Positions 8,206 through 16,861 of a DNA stretch of 64,000 nucleotides are shown here, piece by piece. A model generated the notes under the pieces. It was not told the DNA's origin. It saw only the letters and a program-made list of their open reading frames with translations, and searched no databases. Location: positions 1 to 64,000 of the forward strand of contig NZ_JAFEIF010000027.1 in assembly GCF_017848645.1 (NCBI RefSeq), written 5' to 3'. How positions within the stretch are numbered: position 1 is the first letter of the stretch; each line of letters starts with the position of its first letter. Made by a program: the position numbers and the translations under genes. The stretch comes from Limnohabitans sp. Lineage in GTDB: Bacteria > Pseudomonadota > Gammaproteobacteria > Burkholderiales > Burkholderiaceae_C.

Positions 8206-9426
8206 ATGAACGCCCCCCTCTCCCGCGCAGCCTTGGCGAATGTGCAAGCCGCCGACCTGGCCGCCTTGCCCCTGATCGAAAAATGGATCGCCTTTGCCAC
8301 CGTCTCGCGGGACAGCAACCTGGCCTTGTTGGACTGGACCGAGGCTTACCTGAACGATTTAGGCATCCACTGCAGCCGCACCTACGACGACAGCGGCCAA
8401 AAAGCCAACCTCTGGGCCACGCTGCCCGCGCACGACGGTGAAACCCAAATCGGCGGCCTGGTGCTGTCGGGCCACACCGACGTGGTGCCGGTGGACGGCC
8501 AGCCCTGGGAGACCGACCCGTTCAAGGTGGTGATCCAAGGCGACAAGATGTACGGCCGTGGCGTGACCGACATGAAGAGTTTTGGGGCCATCTGTTTGAT
8601 GATGGTGCCCGAGTTGCTCAAGCGCAAACTCAAGCGCCCGATTCACCTGGCCTTCAGTTACGACGAAGAAGTGGGCTGCATCGGCGTGCGCCGCATGATT
8701 GCCGACATGGTGGCGCAGGGCTTCAAGCCTGCAGGCTGCATCGTGGGCGAGCCCACCGGCATGCAGGTGGTGATTGCGCACAAGGGCAAGCATTCGTACA
8801 AAACCACGGTGCACGGTTTTGAGGCGCACTCCTCGCTCACGCCGCTGGGTGTGAACGCGGTCGAGATCGCTTGCGAGTTTGTCGCCAACCTGAAAAGCAT
8901 GCACCGCGAGTTGGTGCAAAACGGCCCGTTTGACCCGATTTACGACGTGCCGCACACCACCATCCACACGGGCGTCATCGCAGGCGGCACCGCGCTCAAC
9001 ATCATCCCGCGCCAGTGCGAGGTGACTTGGGAAATCCGCCACCACCACATGAACACGCCGGAAGACCTGTTTGCCCGCGCCAAAGCCTTTGGCGAGAGCT
9101 TGGTGCCCGCCATGCAAGCGGTCGCGCCGGACACGGGCATCACCCACGAGCTCAAATCGGTGCTGCCCGGTTTTGCCACGGCGGCCGACAGCGAGATCGC
9201 GCAGCTGTGTTTTGACTGCGCCGAGGTCGACCCGGCCAGTGGCGCAGGCAAGGTGTCGTTTGGCACGGAAGCTGCTCTGTTCCACCAGGCGGGTGTGCCC
9301 ACCATCGTGTGTGGCCCCGGCCACATCGCGCAGGCGCACCAGCCCAACGAGTGGGTCACGCTGGAGCAGCTGGCCTGGTGCGAGCGCTTCATGCGCCGCC
9401 TGGCCGACCGGGTGTGCGTGGGCTGA
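8206..9426 (+). CDS. argE: Acetylornithine deacetylase
   Basis: This 406-residue M20-family metallohydrolase would deacetylate N-acetylornithine to ornithine in arginine synthesis. Visible metal or catalytic positions are His90 in GHTDVVPVD, Asp122 in VTDMKS and Glu154-Glu155 in YDEEVGC. GPGHIAQAHQPNE near the C-terminus carries the last metal-ligand region and is characteristic of ArgE rather than DapE. The ATG at 8206 is chosen over an in-frame start 22 codons upstream, whose extra residues look unlike the family. A related N-acyl-amino-acid amidohydrolase role is possible, as many Burkholderiales have several paralogues. Confidence 0.87.
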   Translation: MNAPLSRAALANVQAADLAALPLIEKWIAFATVSRDSNLALLDWTEAYLNDLGIHCSRTYDDSGQKANLWATLPAHDGETQIGGLVLSGHTDVVPVDGQPWETDPFKVVIQGDKMYGRGVTDMKSFGAICLMMVPELLKRKLKRPIHLAFSYDEEVGCIGVRRMIADMVAQGFKPAGCIVGEPTGMQVVIAHKGKHSYKTTVHGFEAHSSLTPLGVNAVEIACEFVANLKSMHRELVQNGPFDPIYDVPHTTIHTGVIAGGTALNIIPRQCEVTWEIRHHHMNTPEDLFARAKAFGESLVPAMQAVAPDTGITHELKSVLPGFATAADSEIAQLCFDCAEVDPASGAGKVSFGTEAALFHQAGVPTIVCGPGHIAQAHQPNEWVTLEQLAWCERFMRRLADRVCVG

Positions 9427-9464
9427 TGGGTCTAACGGTTTGATCGAACTTCAAGGAATCTCAA

Positions 9465-10433
9465 ATGATGCAACGACGTGAAATTTTGGCTTCCAGTCTG
9501 GGCATGGCCATGCTGTCGGCGGTGGGCTTGGCCCAGGCCCAATCCACCAAAACGGTGCGCATCGTGGTGCCCTTTGCTTCCAGTGGCGTGCAGGACACCT
9601 TGGCCCGTGCGCTGTCACAGGAAATGGGCGCGGCCTTGGGCCAAACGGTGATTGTGGAAAACCGTGCAGGTGCGGGCGGCACCATAGGCACCGGCTATGT
9701 GGCGCGTGCAGAGGCCGACGGCACCGTGATGGTGGCTGCAGCGGCCAGCCACAACATTGCAGGCTCGCTCTACACCAAGCTGCCTTACGACCCGCAAAAA
9801 GACTTCACGCCACTGGCCCACATTGGCAGCGCCAGTTATGTGCTGATGGTGCACCCCGATGTGCCCGCCAAGACCGCTGCCGAATTCATCCGCTACGCCA
9901 AGGCCAACCCCGGCAAGATGAACTACGCCAGCGCCGGCGTGGGCAGCGCCACGCACTTGGCCATGGCCTATTTCACGGGTTTGGCCGGCATCGATGTGGT
10001 GCACATCCCGCTCAAAGCCACAGGCGAAGCCATCAACGAAGTGCTGTCGGGACGGGCGCAGGCCGTGATTGCTGCCAGCATTGGCGCGCTGGCCTTTGCC
10101 AAGGACAGCCGCGTGCGCTTGCTGGGCGTGACCTCGCCCCAGCGCAGCAAATACCTGCCCGATTTGCCCACCATCGCCGAGAGCGGCCTGCCGGGTTACC
10201 AGTTTGATTCCTGGTTTGGCTTCCTTGGCCCGGCAGGCGTTCCCCCCGAGCAGGCCAACCGCATCAACGCTGCCGTGAGCAAGCTGCTCAAGGACCCGGT
10301 GATCTTGGGACGTCTGGACAAGCAAGGCATCGAGCCGCGCGACATGAGCAACGCCGACTTCGGCAAGTTGCTGGCCGCCGACTATGTGCGCATGGCGCAG
10401 GTGGTCAAGGCCTCGGGCGCGAAGATCGACTGA
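9465..10433 (+). CDS. Bug family periplasmic solute-binding protein (TctC-like)
   Basis: This 322-residue receptor has a signal peptide ending near AQAQS. The Bug-family blocks are present: VRIVVPFASSG, VIVENRAGAGG, and PDLPTIAESGLPGY near the C-terminus. Bug proteins bind carboxylates in the periplasm, and some pass them to TctAB-type permeases; most, like this one, have no permease gene alongside. It follows argE by 38 bp on the same strand and has its own AAGGA site. A second paralogue is at 26279-27298. Ligand unknown. Confidence 0.93.
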   Translation: MMQRREILASSLGMAMLSAVGLAQAQSTKTVRIVVPFASSGVQDTLARALSQEMGAALGQTVIVENRAGAGGTIGTGYVARAEADGTVMVAAAASHNIAGSLYTKLPYDPQKDFTPLAHIGSASYVLMVHPDVPAKTAAEFIRYAKANPGKMNYASAGVGSATHLAMAYFTGLAGIDVVHIPLKATGEAINEVLSGRAQAVIAASIGALAFAKDSRVRLLGVTSPQRSKYLPDLPTIAESGLPGYQFDSWFGFLGPAGVPPEQANRINAAVSKLLKDPVILGRLDKQGIEPRDMSNADFGKLLAADYVRMAQVVKASGAKID

Positions 10434-10477
10434 CCGGTTCAGGACGCGCCAGGCGGGACGGGCTGGAAACGGTCCGT

Positions 10478-10921
10478 TCAGTCAAAGCCCCTGACCAACA
10501 GCACGGGCACAGGACTGTCGCGCAAAATCTGTTCTGAACCACTGCCCAGCAGCAAGCGGCCAATGCCCCGTCGGCCATGGCTGCCCACGACCACCAAATC
10601 AGCACCCCAGTCACCCACAGCGTCGGCCACTGAGTGCCCCAAACGCTGACCTGCGCGTTCCAGCAGCAAGGTGTCGGCATTCACCCCCAGCTTTTGCGCG
10701 GCCGCCAAAGCGTCTTGCAAGATCTTCTGGCCCGCCTGCCGCGCTTGCTTGATCAATTCACTGGAATACTCATAGGCGTCAAGGAAGGACGTCTCGTCAA
10801 TGCAGTGGAGCAACCGAACACTGGCCAGATCGTCTTTTGCCATTCGCAAGGCAAAGTCCACCGCTTTGTTGGAAGTGGCGCTGCCGTCCACGGGAACGAG
10901 GATTTTTTTGAATACGGGCAT
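10478..10921 (-). CDS. Universal stress protein (UspA family)
   Basis: This 147-residue single-domain Usp opens with FKKILVPVDGSATSNKA. It carries the ATP-binding signature GSHGRRGIGRLLLGSGSEQI in the last third, so it probably belongs to the ATP-binding UspFG-like subgroup. It is convergent with the Bug receptor. No operon partner is evident, and its role in stress survival is inferred from the family. Confidence 0.93.
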   Translation of the reverse strand: MPVFKKILVPVDGSATSNKAVDFALRMAKDDLASVRLLHCIDETSFLDAYEYSSELIKQARQAGQKILQDALAAAQKLGVNADTLLLERAGQRLGHSVADAVGDWGADLVVVGSHGRRGIGRLLLGSGSEQILRDSPVPVLLVRGFD

Positions 10922-11077
10922 GAAGTTCTCCGAAGTGAGGTGATGACGTGGGGAGCCACGCTGGACACTGAACCCCGACTGGCAACGGGGCGCAATGTGG
11001 CTTCATGCTAAAAAAATGCGCCAGATAAAACCATTGACCTTTGGATAGAGATCTGTATACCGGGCTCTACCTGCTCG

Positions 11078-11824
11078 TCACAGTGCAGCGCTGAAAATCT
11101 CCCACGCGATGTAGGCCAACACACACAACAGCAACAAGACCGCCAGCCACACGCGGTTGTGTGCGATCAGATCGGGGCCACGGCCTTCGAGGCGACCCGT
11201 GAGCATGGGCAACGCCAGGTTTTTTTGACGCCAATAGCTTTGACCTGCCAGCAGGGCCAGATGCAAGAGCACCAGGCTCAAAGCCGTGTTGCCAAAAAAC
11301 TCGTGCAAAGACCCGAACACCTCGCCGCCCAGATCGCCCCCCCACTCGTGGAAGGTGCCATAGCCGGTCAGGGTCAGCGGCAACACCACGGCCAGCAAGG
11401 CCAGCAAGGACATGGCCATCCCCAAAATAGGTGCCTGTCGCCACACCACCGCTTGCCAGCTGCCACCTGGCCCCCAAGCGGCTTGAATGGTTTTCAGCCA
11501 GGCCTTGGTCCCACTCACCTTGCGCCACATCGTGCTGAACCTGGCCGGTCTGGGCCCCACCAGGCCATAAACGATCCGAAAAGCCAGCAAGCCCGCCAGG
11601 GTGTAGCCCAGCACCACATGCACCAGCCGCCAGTGCTCGCTGTCGGCGCTGATGTAGGCCCCGACAAAGCTCAGGGCAAACAGCCAGTGGAACATGCGCA
11701 TGGGCGCATCGGTCACGAGGCGGCCGGGGCCCTCGGGTGCCACCGGCTTGGCGGGTGGGGCGGGCGTGACGGCTGGGCCGCTGGCCGCATTCGGCTCAGG
11801 ATAGGAGGATGTCAAGGTGGTCAT
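11078..11824 (-). CDS. Di-haem cytochrome b (b561-like) of SHP/DHC cluster
   Basis: This 248-residue membrane protein has about four or five transmembrane segments and histidines suited to two b haems, for example in MRMFHWLFAL, WRLVHVVLGY, LHEFFGN and LLHLALLAG. The family resembles Ni/Fe-hydrogenase cytochrome b subunits. A Pro/Ala-rich stretch of about 35 residues precedes the first helix. It follows the DHC gene by 27 bp and the SHP gene lies further upstream, matching the three-gene SHP-DHC-cytochrome b arrangement known from Rhodobacter sphaeroides. It probably links the quinone pool to the periplasmic cytochromes. Confidence 0.9.
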   Translation of the reverse strand: MTTLTSSYPEPNAASGPAVTPAPPAKPVAPEGPGRLVTDAPMRMFHWLFALSFVGAYISADSEHWRLVHVVLGYTLAGLLAFRIVYGLVGPRPARFSTMWRKVSGTKAWLKTIQAAWGPGGSWQAVVWRQAPILGMAMSLLALLAVVLPLTLTGYGTFHEWGGDLGGEVFGSLHEFFGNTALSLVLLHLALLAGQSYWRQKNLALPMLTGRLEGRGPDLIAHNRVWLAVLLLLCVLAYIAWEIFSAAL

Positions 11825-11851
11825 GGTGTGCTTTCTGGGTGCCGAGGTGTT

Positions 11852-12274
11852 TCAGTCGTTCCAGGCGCGGCTTTGGCGGGCGCTCAGGCCTGCGGGGCGT
11901 TGCAGGTGGTCGTCGTCAAACCGGCCTTGCTCGGTGCCGGTGTGGCAAGCGGCGCAGTTGGCAGCCGACTTGACGCTGGGCAGTTGCCAGACAGCGGGCT
12001 CGATCTTGCGGTGCTTGCGCTCGAACCAGACCGACTTCGTCAGGCGGTCTTGTGGCGGCTCTTCAGCCACGCGTTTGTAGGTGCCCGCATGGGTTTGCAG
12101 CCACTGGCCGATCTCGGCCACGGTTTTTGCATCGAGCGAGGCATCGCTGCCGTAATGCTGGTCCAGCCCTTTCATGATGCGTTGCCAGGACTTGGCCGGC
12201 AGCATGCCGGGCGGGTAAGCCGTGTGGCAAGCCGCGCATTCGGCCGTGTAAGACGGCAGAACTTTCGCAGGCAT
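11852..12274 (-). CDS. Diheme cytochrome c (DHC); leader peptide apparently split by a frameshift
   Basis: This reading frame gives 140 residues with two CAACH haem-c motifs and TAYPPGMLPAKSW, matching the DHC family that exchanges electrons with SHP. The first ATG (MPAKVL) leaves no export signal. The same frame continues upstream as LGLGLSGAHADGTR, which looks like the end of a signal peptide but has no start codon. A second frame from ATG 12390 or 12357 supplies a plausible signal start (MRRPIWQVTACTS) and would join by a single-base shift near 12300-12325. Either the gene is frameshifted or one base is wrong in the sequence. The family call is firm; the true start is not. Confidence 0.8.
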   Translation of the reverse strand: MPAKVLPSYTAECAACHTAYPPGMLPAKSWQRIMKGLDQHYGSDASLDAKTVAEIGQWLQTHAGTYKRVAEEPPQDRLTKSVWFERKHRKIEPAVWQLPSVKSAANCAACHTGTEQGRFDDDHLQRPAGLSARQSRAWND

Positions 12275-12424
12275 GCGGGTGCCGTCGGCGTGGGCACCGG
12301 ACAGGCCCAGGCCAAGACCGAGGTGCAGGCCGTGACCTGCCAGATCGGGCGGCGCATGGCCCGCTGAGTCGTTTGAAAAATGGGGTTCATGGGTGATGCT
12401 TTCATCATGGGTGCTTCGGGTGCT

Positions 12425-12868
12425 TCAGGGCTTGAGCTGGATCAGGTAAGCCAGCACATCGGCCTTTTCCTGTGCGCTGCATTCGCGGCTGAACACGTCT
12501 TTGCAGTTGCGTTTGAACCATTTGTCGACCTTGGCGGTGTCGGTGAAGGCTTTGGCATTGAAGGCCGGTGCCAAAGGCGCGATGGCTTTGCCCGTGCTCG
12601 CGTGTTTGCCTTGGGCTGTGGGTGGCGTGCCGTGGCACGAGGCGCACGACCATTCGCCGCCTTGGCGTTGGTTGAACAGGGCCTGGCCCCGATCGGCCTT
12701 GGCCGGGGCACCGGCCTGGGCTATCCAGTGGTTCAGCTGCTGCGCCGGGCTGGTGTCTGCGGCGTGGGCGGATGGGGTGGCCATGGCTTGCAGGGCGCAC
12801 AGGCCTGCCAGCGCCCAAAAGCGGCGGGTGGCGAAAGTGCCGAAAGTGTTGGGGATGAGCCGCGTCAT
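12425..12868 (-). CDS. SHP-like mono-haem cytochrome c (DUF1924)
   Basis: This 147-residue exported cytochrome has a signal peptide ending near AHAADTS and one haem-c motif, CASCH, near residue 75. A C-terminal pair of cysteines sits in KRNCKDVFSRECS. This matches the sphaeroides haem protein (SHP) family, whose haem iron can open a site for small ligands such as O2 or NO. ATG 12868 has a GGAGAA site at good distance. It is the first gene of the SHP-DHC-cytochrome b operon. Roles proposed for the family are ligand binding or terminal redox reactions; the physiological substrate here is unknown. Confidence 0.88.
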   Translation of the reverse strand: MTRLIPNTFGTFATRRFWALAGLCALQAMATPSAHAADTSPAQQLNHWIAQAGAPAKADRGQALFNQRQGGEWSCASCHGTPPTAQGKHASTGKAIAPLAPAFNAKAFTDTAKVDKWFKRNCKDVFSRECSAQEKADVLAYLIQLKP

Positions 12869-13024
12869 GATGTTCTCCGTTCAAGGCTTCAAGGGGTGTA
12901 TGTGAAGGCGTGTGTGGGTCGATTGTGTGAGGCCCTGCTTGAACCTTGGCTGAAGCGTTTGTTCATCGGCCGTTCAGCTTTGGTGCGGGACAATCCAGGG
13001 GTGAAAAACACCTGCACCTCCCCC

Positions 13025-13369
13025 ATGACCCTGCTGCCGAATTGGCGCTGGGCCGCCTGTGTCATGCTGGCCACGCTGACCGTCTGCGCTGCGGTTTGGC
13101 ACGGCAACGCGCTGGCCAGTGACAAGGGCGACCATGAACGCGCCTTGCAGGCGGTGCAGTCAGGCCAGGTCTTGCCGCTGGCCAAGGTGCTGGCGCTGAT
13201 CGAGAAGGCCCACCCCGGCCAGGTGCTGGAGGTGGAACTGGAGCACGAGAAGCAACAATGGCAATACGAGATCAAACTCTTGCAGCCTGATGGCCGCTTG
13301 ATGAAGCTCCAGGTCGATGCCCGCACGGGCGAGGTCCTGAAGCGCCAAACCCGTCGTGAACGCCGTTGA
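13025..13369 (+). CDS. Exported PepSY domain protein
   Basis: This 114-residue protein has a signal peptide (first about 32 residues, ending in GNALAS). A single PepSY domain follows, with the typical run VLEVELEHEK, WQYEIKLL and DARTGEVL. PepSY domains are thought to inhibit peptidases or sense the envelope, and are often encoded beside two-component systems, as here (21 bp before the response regulator). Translation may instead start at GTG 13001, eight codons upstream. It is transcribed divergently from the SHP operon. Confidence 0.85.
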   Translation: MTLLPNWRWAACVMLATLTVCAAVWHGNALASDKGDHERALQAVQSGQVLPLAKVLALIEKAHPGQVLEVELEHEKQQWQYEIKLLQPDGRLMKLQVDARTGEVLKRQTRRERR

Positions 13370-13390
13370 GAACCCCCTTGAGAAAGTCCC

Positions 13391-14065
13391 ATGCGCATCT
13401 TGCTGGTTGAAGACGAACCCACTTTGCGTGCGCAATTGCACGCAGGCCTGGCCGAGGCCGGGCATGTGGTGGAACAGGCCGACAACGGGCGCGATGCCCA
13501 CTTCATGGGCGAGAGTGAAGACTTTGATGCCGTGGTGCTGGACCTGGGCCTGCCCCTGATGGATGGCCTGACGGTGCTTCAGCGCTGGCGCGAGCAGGGC
13601 CGCCGCATGCCGGTGCTGATCCTGACGGCACGCGACAACTGGCACGACAAAGTGGCGGGCATCGACGCCGGGGCGGACGATTATTTGACCAAGCCTTTTC
13701 ACATGGAAGAGTTGCTGGCCCGCTTGCGTGCCTTGAACCGACGTGCCAACGGGGTGGCCTCTGCGGTGCTGCGGCTGGGCGATGTGGCGCTGGACACGCG
13801 CAGCGGGCGCGTGACGGTGCAGGGCCAAACCGTGCCCCTGACCAGCCACGAATACAAAGTGCTGGACTACCTGATGCACCGCCCGGATGCCGTGGTTTCG
13901 CGCAGCGATTTGATTGCGCACATTTATGCCCAAGACTTTGAGCGCGACTCCAACACCATAGAGGTGTTCGTGGGCCGCCTGCGCAAGAAACTGCCCACTC
14001 TGACGATCGAGGCCGTGCGCGGTTTGGGTTATCGGCTGCTGCACGCCAAGGATGAGGCTGCGTGA
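13391..14065 (+). CDS. OmpR-family response regulator (QseB/PmrA-like)
   Basis: This 224-residue regulator has a receiver domain with acidic pocket Glu7-Asp8, phosphoacceptor Asp51 in LDLGLPLMDG and the conserved Lys in YLTKPF near 101. A winged-helix DNA-binding domain follows (SNTIEVFVGRLRKKL, GLGYRL). It overlaps the kinase gene by 4 bases, so the two are co-translated. Its likely targets are the adjacent PepSY gene and perhaps the divergent SHP-DHC-cytochrome b operon; this is inference from position. Confidence 0.94.
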   Translation: MRILLVEDEPTLRAQLHAGLAEAGHVVEQADNGRDAHFMGESEDFDAVVLDLGLPLMDGLTVLQRWREQGRRMPVLILTARDNWHDKVAGIDAGADDYLTKPFHMEELLARLRALNRRANGVASAVLRLGDVALDTRSGRVTVQGQTVPLTSHEYKVLDYLMHRPDAVVSRSDLIAHIYAQDFERDSNTIEVFVGRLRKKLPTLTIEAVRGLGYRLLHAKDEAA

Positions 14066-15471
14066 AGCCCGGCGTCAAAGGCCTGATGGGCTCGCTGCGC
14101 TTTCGGCTGCTGGCCGCGACCGTGCTGGGGGTGTCGCTGGCCATGGTCTTGGCGGGCGTGGTGCTCAATGGCTTGTTCCAAGAGCATGTGATGCGCCAGT
14201 TTGAAAAAGGTCTGGCCCAGCAGCTCGACCAGGTCACCGCCCGTTTGTCGGCCGATGCGCAAGGCCAGCCCCTGATCGATGCACAGTCCTTGTCCGACCC
14301 GCGCTGGCAGCGGCCTTATTCGGGTTTGTATTGGCAACTCGACGATGTGACGCCCACCGCTGGTCGGGCGGGCGTATTGCGCTCACGCTCTTTGTGGGAC
14401 ACGCAGCTGGCCTTGCCCGCCGATGTGCTGCGCGATGGCGAAATCCACGCGCACGAGTTGCCCGGCCCCGGCGACACCCGCTTGCGCGTGCTGGAGCGCA
14501 CGGTGCGGCCGGACGAGCGTGTGCGCTGGCGCTTGAGTGTGGCAGCCGACCTGAACGACACGCACGAGGCGGTGGCGGGGTTTCAGCGCGTGCTGGTCGC
14601 CTCGCTGGCGGCGCTGTTCTTGCTCTTGCTGGCGGCAGCTTGGGCGCAAGTGGCTGTGGGCTTGCGGCCTTTGATGGCTTTGCAGCAGGGTTTGAACACG
14701 CTGCGCGAAGGACGCTCGCCCCGTTTGACGGGCGACTTCCCAAGCGAGGTGCAAGCCTTGGTGGACAACTTCAACGGCGTGCTGGACCGCAACGACGAGG
14801 TGGTGGGCCGTGCACGCACACAGGCGGGCAACCTGGCCCATGCCTTGAAAACCCCGCTCACCGTGCTGGACCAGGCTTCGCGCCAAACCGACACGACAGG
14901 CCTGGCACCGCTGGTGCGCGAACAGGTGCAACTGGCCCGGCGGCACATCGACTGGCACCTGGCACGCGCACGCATGGCCGCGTCCACCGGCGTGCCCGGT
15001 CAGCGAGTGCCTGTGGTCCACACGCTGCAAGGCCTGGTGCGCGTGATGCAGCGCGTGCACGCCGAGCGCCAGCTGGCCATCACGCTGGAGGGGGCAGATG
15101 AACGCGTGCAGTTTGCTGGTGAATCGCAAGACCTGCAGGAGATGCTGGGCAACGTGCTGGACAACGCTTGCCAATGGGCGCACAGCGCAGTGCGCATCCG
15201 GGTGCAGCCCGTGCCGGGTGTGCCTTCAAGTGCATCGCTGGGCATGTGCCGCGTCGAAATCGAAGACGACGGCCCGGGCATGCCAGCCGAGCAGATGCCC
15301 CGCGTCCTGCAGCGCGGCGTGCGCCTGGACGAGTCCGTGCCCGGAAGCGGCCTGGGCTTGGCGATCGTGCAGGATCTGGTGGCGGTGTACGGGGGCGATC
15401 TGCAATTGCAAACCCCGGCGCAGGGCCGGGGTTTGCAGGTGACGCTGACCTTGCCTGCCGCAGCCGCGTGA
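14062..15471 (+). CDS. Sensor histidine kinase
   Basis: This 469-residue membrane kinase has transmembrane segments near 12-34 and 175-198, flanking a periplasmic sensor of about 140 residues. HAMP-like and dimerisation regions follow, with phosphoacceptor His260 in HALKTPL. The ATPase domain shows the N box (NVLDNACQWA), G1 (EDDGPGMP) and G2 (GSGLGLAI). The GTG start overlaps the regulator stop as GTGA. The signal is unknown; a PepSY partner and the facing cytochrome operon hint at an envelope or redox signal. Confidence 0.94.
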   Translation: MKPGVKGLMGSLRFRLLAATVLGVSLAMVLAGVVLNGLFQEHVMRQFEKGLAQQLDQVTARLSADAQGQPLIDAQSLSDPRWQRPYSGLYWQLDDVTPTAGRAGVLRSRSLWDTQLALPADVLRDGEIHAHELPGPGDTRLRVLERTVRPDERVRWRLSVAADLNDTHEAVAGFQRVLVASLAALFLLLLAAAWAQVAVGLRPLMALQQGLNTLREGRSPRLTGDFPSEVQALVDNFNGVLDRNDEVVGRARTQAGNLAHALKTPLTVLDQASRQTDTTGLAPLVREQVQLARRHIDWHLARARMAASTGVPGQRVPVVHTLQGLVRVMQRVHAERQLAITLEGADERVQFAGESQDLQEMLGNVLDNACQWAHSAVRIRVQPVPGVPSSASLGMCRVEIEDDGPGMPAEQMPRVLQRGVRLDESVPGSGLGLAIVQDLVAVYGGDLQLQTPAQGRGLQVTLTLPAAAA

Positions 15472-15533
15472 CAGCTTGCACAGGATGCGCGAGGGTCTTG
15501 GCGCTTTGTGCAGCCAGGCGCGGGGCCTGCCCT

Positions 15534-15570
15534 CAGACAGATCGCGGCCAGAGACCGCTCCTACAGACAG
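15534..15570. repeat. REP-like extragenic palindrome flanked by CAGACAG direct repeats
   Basis: The core ATCGCGGCCAGAGACCGCTC forms a small hairpin (GCGG/CCGC) and resembles REP elements of the type reading CTCCTACAG on one edge, which I know from pseudomonads and relatives. Identical heptamers CAGACAG lie at 15534-15540 and 15564-15570, on both sides. It sits between the convergent kinase and YceI genes. Only one copy is seen in the window. Confidence 0.5.
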
Positions 15571-15626
15571 CAGTTTGAGTGCCCGACCTCAACGCCTAAA
15601 GCGCAACGCCCAATACCCGACGCCAA

Positions 15627-16205
15627 TCAGGGCGCCACGGCTTCGATGGCGATGTCGATGCGCACCTCGTCACCCACATAGGGTGCAAATTTACCGGCAT
15701 TGAATTCGGTGCGTTTGATGGTGGTGAAAGCGTTCGCGCCCAAAGCCGGTTTTTTCATCATCGGGTGGGGCATGGCCAGGAAGTTGGTGACCTGCAGGGT
15801 CACGGGCTTGGTCACGCCCTTGATGGTCAGGTTGCCTTCGATGGTCTTGGGCTTGTCGCCTTCAAACACCACCTTGGTCGACTTGAAGGTCGCGGTGGGA
15901 AACTTGGCCGTATCGAGAAAGTCTTCGCCCTGGATGTGGCTGTTGAAGTCGGCAAAGCCGGTGTTGACCGATTTCATGTCGATGGTGATGTCCACCGAAC
16001 CCGTCTTGGCTGCGGCGTCAAACACCACTTTGCCGCTGGTGTTGCTGAAGCTGCTCAGCTGTGTGGACAGACCGAAGTGCGAATACGAAAAACGTGGGAA
16101 GGTGTGCGAGCCGTCCACGTTGTAGGTCACGGGTGCGGCCAGGGCCGCGCCTGCGGTCACTGATGCGAAGGCCAAAGCTGCGGCGAGTTGTTTGAAAGAT
16201 GTCAT
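15627..16205 (-). CDS. YceI family periplasmic protein (copy A)
   Basis: This 192-residue protein has a signal peptide ending at ALAAP. The YceI lipocalin-like barrel is evident from TYNVDGSHTFPRFSYSHFG near the start of the mature protein and GNLTIKGVTKPVTL in the middle. YceI proteins bind isoprenoid or lipid-like ligands in the periplasm. A paralogue is 71 bp upstream and cytochrome b561 is upstream of that, a pairing common for YceI. Specific ligand unknown. Confidence 0.94.
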   Translation of the reverse strand: MTSFKQLAAALAFASVTAGAALAAPVTYNVDGSHTFPRFSYSHFGLSTQLSSFSNTSGKVVFDAAAKTGSVDITIDMKSVNTGFADFNSHIQGEDFLDTAKFPTATFKSTKVVFEGDKPKTIEGNLTIKGVTKPVTLQVTNFLAMPHPMMKKPALGANAFTTIKRTEFNAGKFAPYVGDEVRIDIAIEAVAP

Positions 16206-16276
16206 GAGAAAGCTCCTGTTGAAAAAAGTGAGTTGAAAGGAAAAGGGGAGATCCGGGGTCCATGTCTTGGGCTAGT

Positions 16277-16843
16277 TCATTTGCCCTGTGACGCAGTGAT
16301 CGAAAAGTTGACCTGGATGTCGTTGGCCACCACATCGAACTTGGCCCACATGCCTTCGCCGATGCTGTAGTCGGCGCGCTTCAAGGTGAAGCCGCCTGTG
16401 AGCAGGCCGTCCTTGCCTTGGGGCGTGTGCTTGAGGGGAAACTTCACTTCGCGGCTTTGGCCTTTGATGCTCAGCGTGCCCAGCACTTCGTATTGGTTGG
16501 GTCCGGTTGGCTTGATTTGCTTGCTGACAAACTGGGCCTTGGGGAAAGCAGCCGTGTTGAACCACGACTTGGTCACCACTTCCTGATCGGCTTCGCCCGA
16601 GCCGGTGTCCACACTGGCCAACTCGACTTCAAAGCTGGCTTGGCCTTGGGCGGCCTTGGCCGGGTCAAAGTTCACTTGCGCGGCGAACTTTTTGAAGCGG
16701 CCATCGGCGCTCACGCCCATCTGTTTGAAGTTGAAAGTGATGCTGCTCTTGGCAGGCACGATGGATTGGTAAGGTGCGGCCTGCACTTGCCAAGCGAGCG
16801 CGGCGGCTGACAGGGCGATGAGGGATTTCAACAGGGTATTCAT
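16277..16843 (-). CDS. YceI family periplasmic protein (copy B)
   Basis: This 188-residue protein has a signal peptide ending near WQVQAAPYQ. YceI blocks are SSITFNFKQMGVSADG and GTLSIKGQSREVKFPL. It shares the fold but only limited identity with copy A, suggesting an old duplication with different ligands. It sits between cytochrome b561 and copy A in one apparent operon. The heptanucleotide repeat at 16862-16945 lies directly upstream of its start and could affect its expression. Confidence 0.94.
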   Translation of the reverse strand: MNTLLKSLIALSAAALAWQVQAAPYQSIVPAKSSITFNFKQMGVSADGRFKKFAAQVNFDPAKAAQGQASFEVELASVDTGSGEADQEVVTKSWFNTAAFPKAQFVSKQIKPTGPNQYEVLGTLSIKGQSREVKFPLKHTPQGKDGLLTGGFTLKRADYSIGEGMWAKFDVVANDIQVNFSITASQGK

Positions 16844-16861
16844 GGAGCTTCTTTTTAAGGG

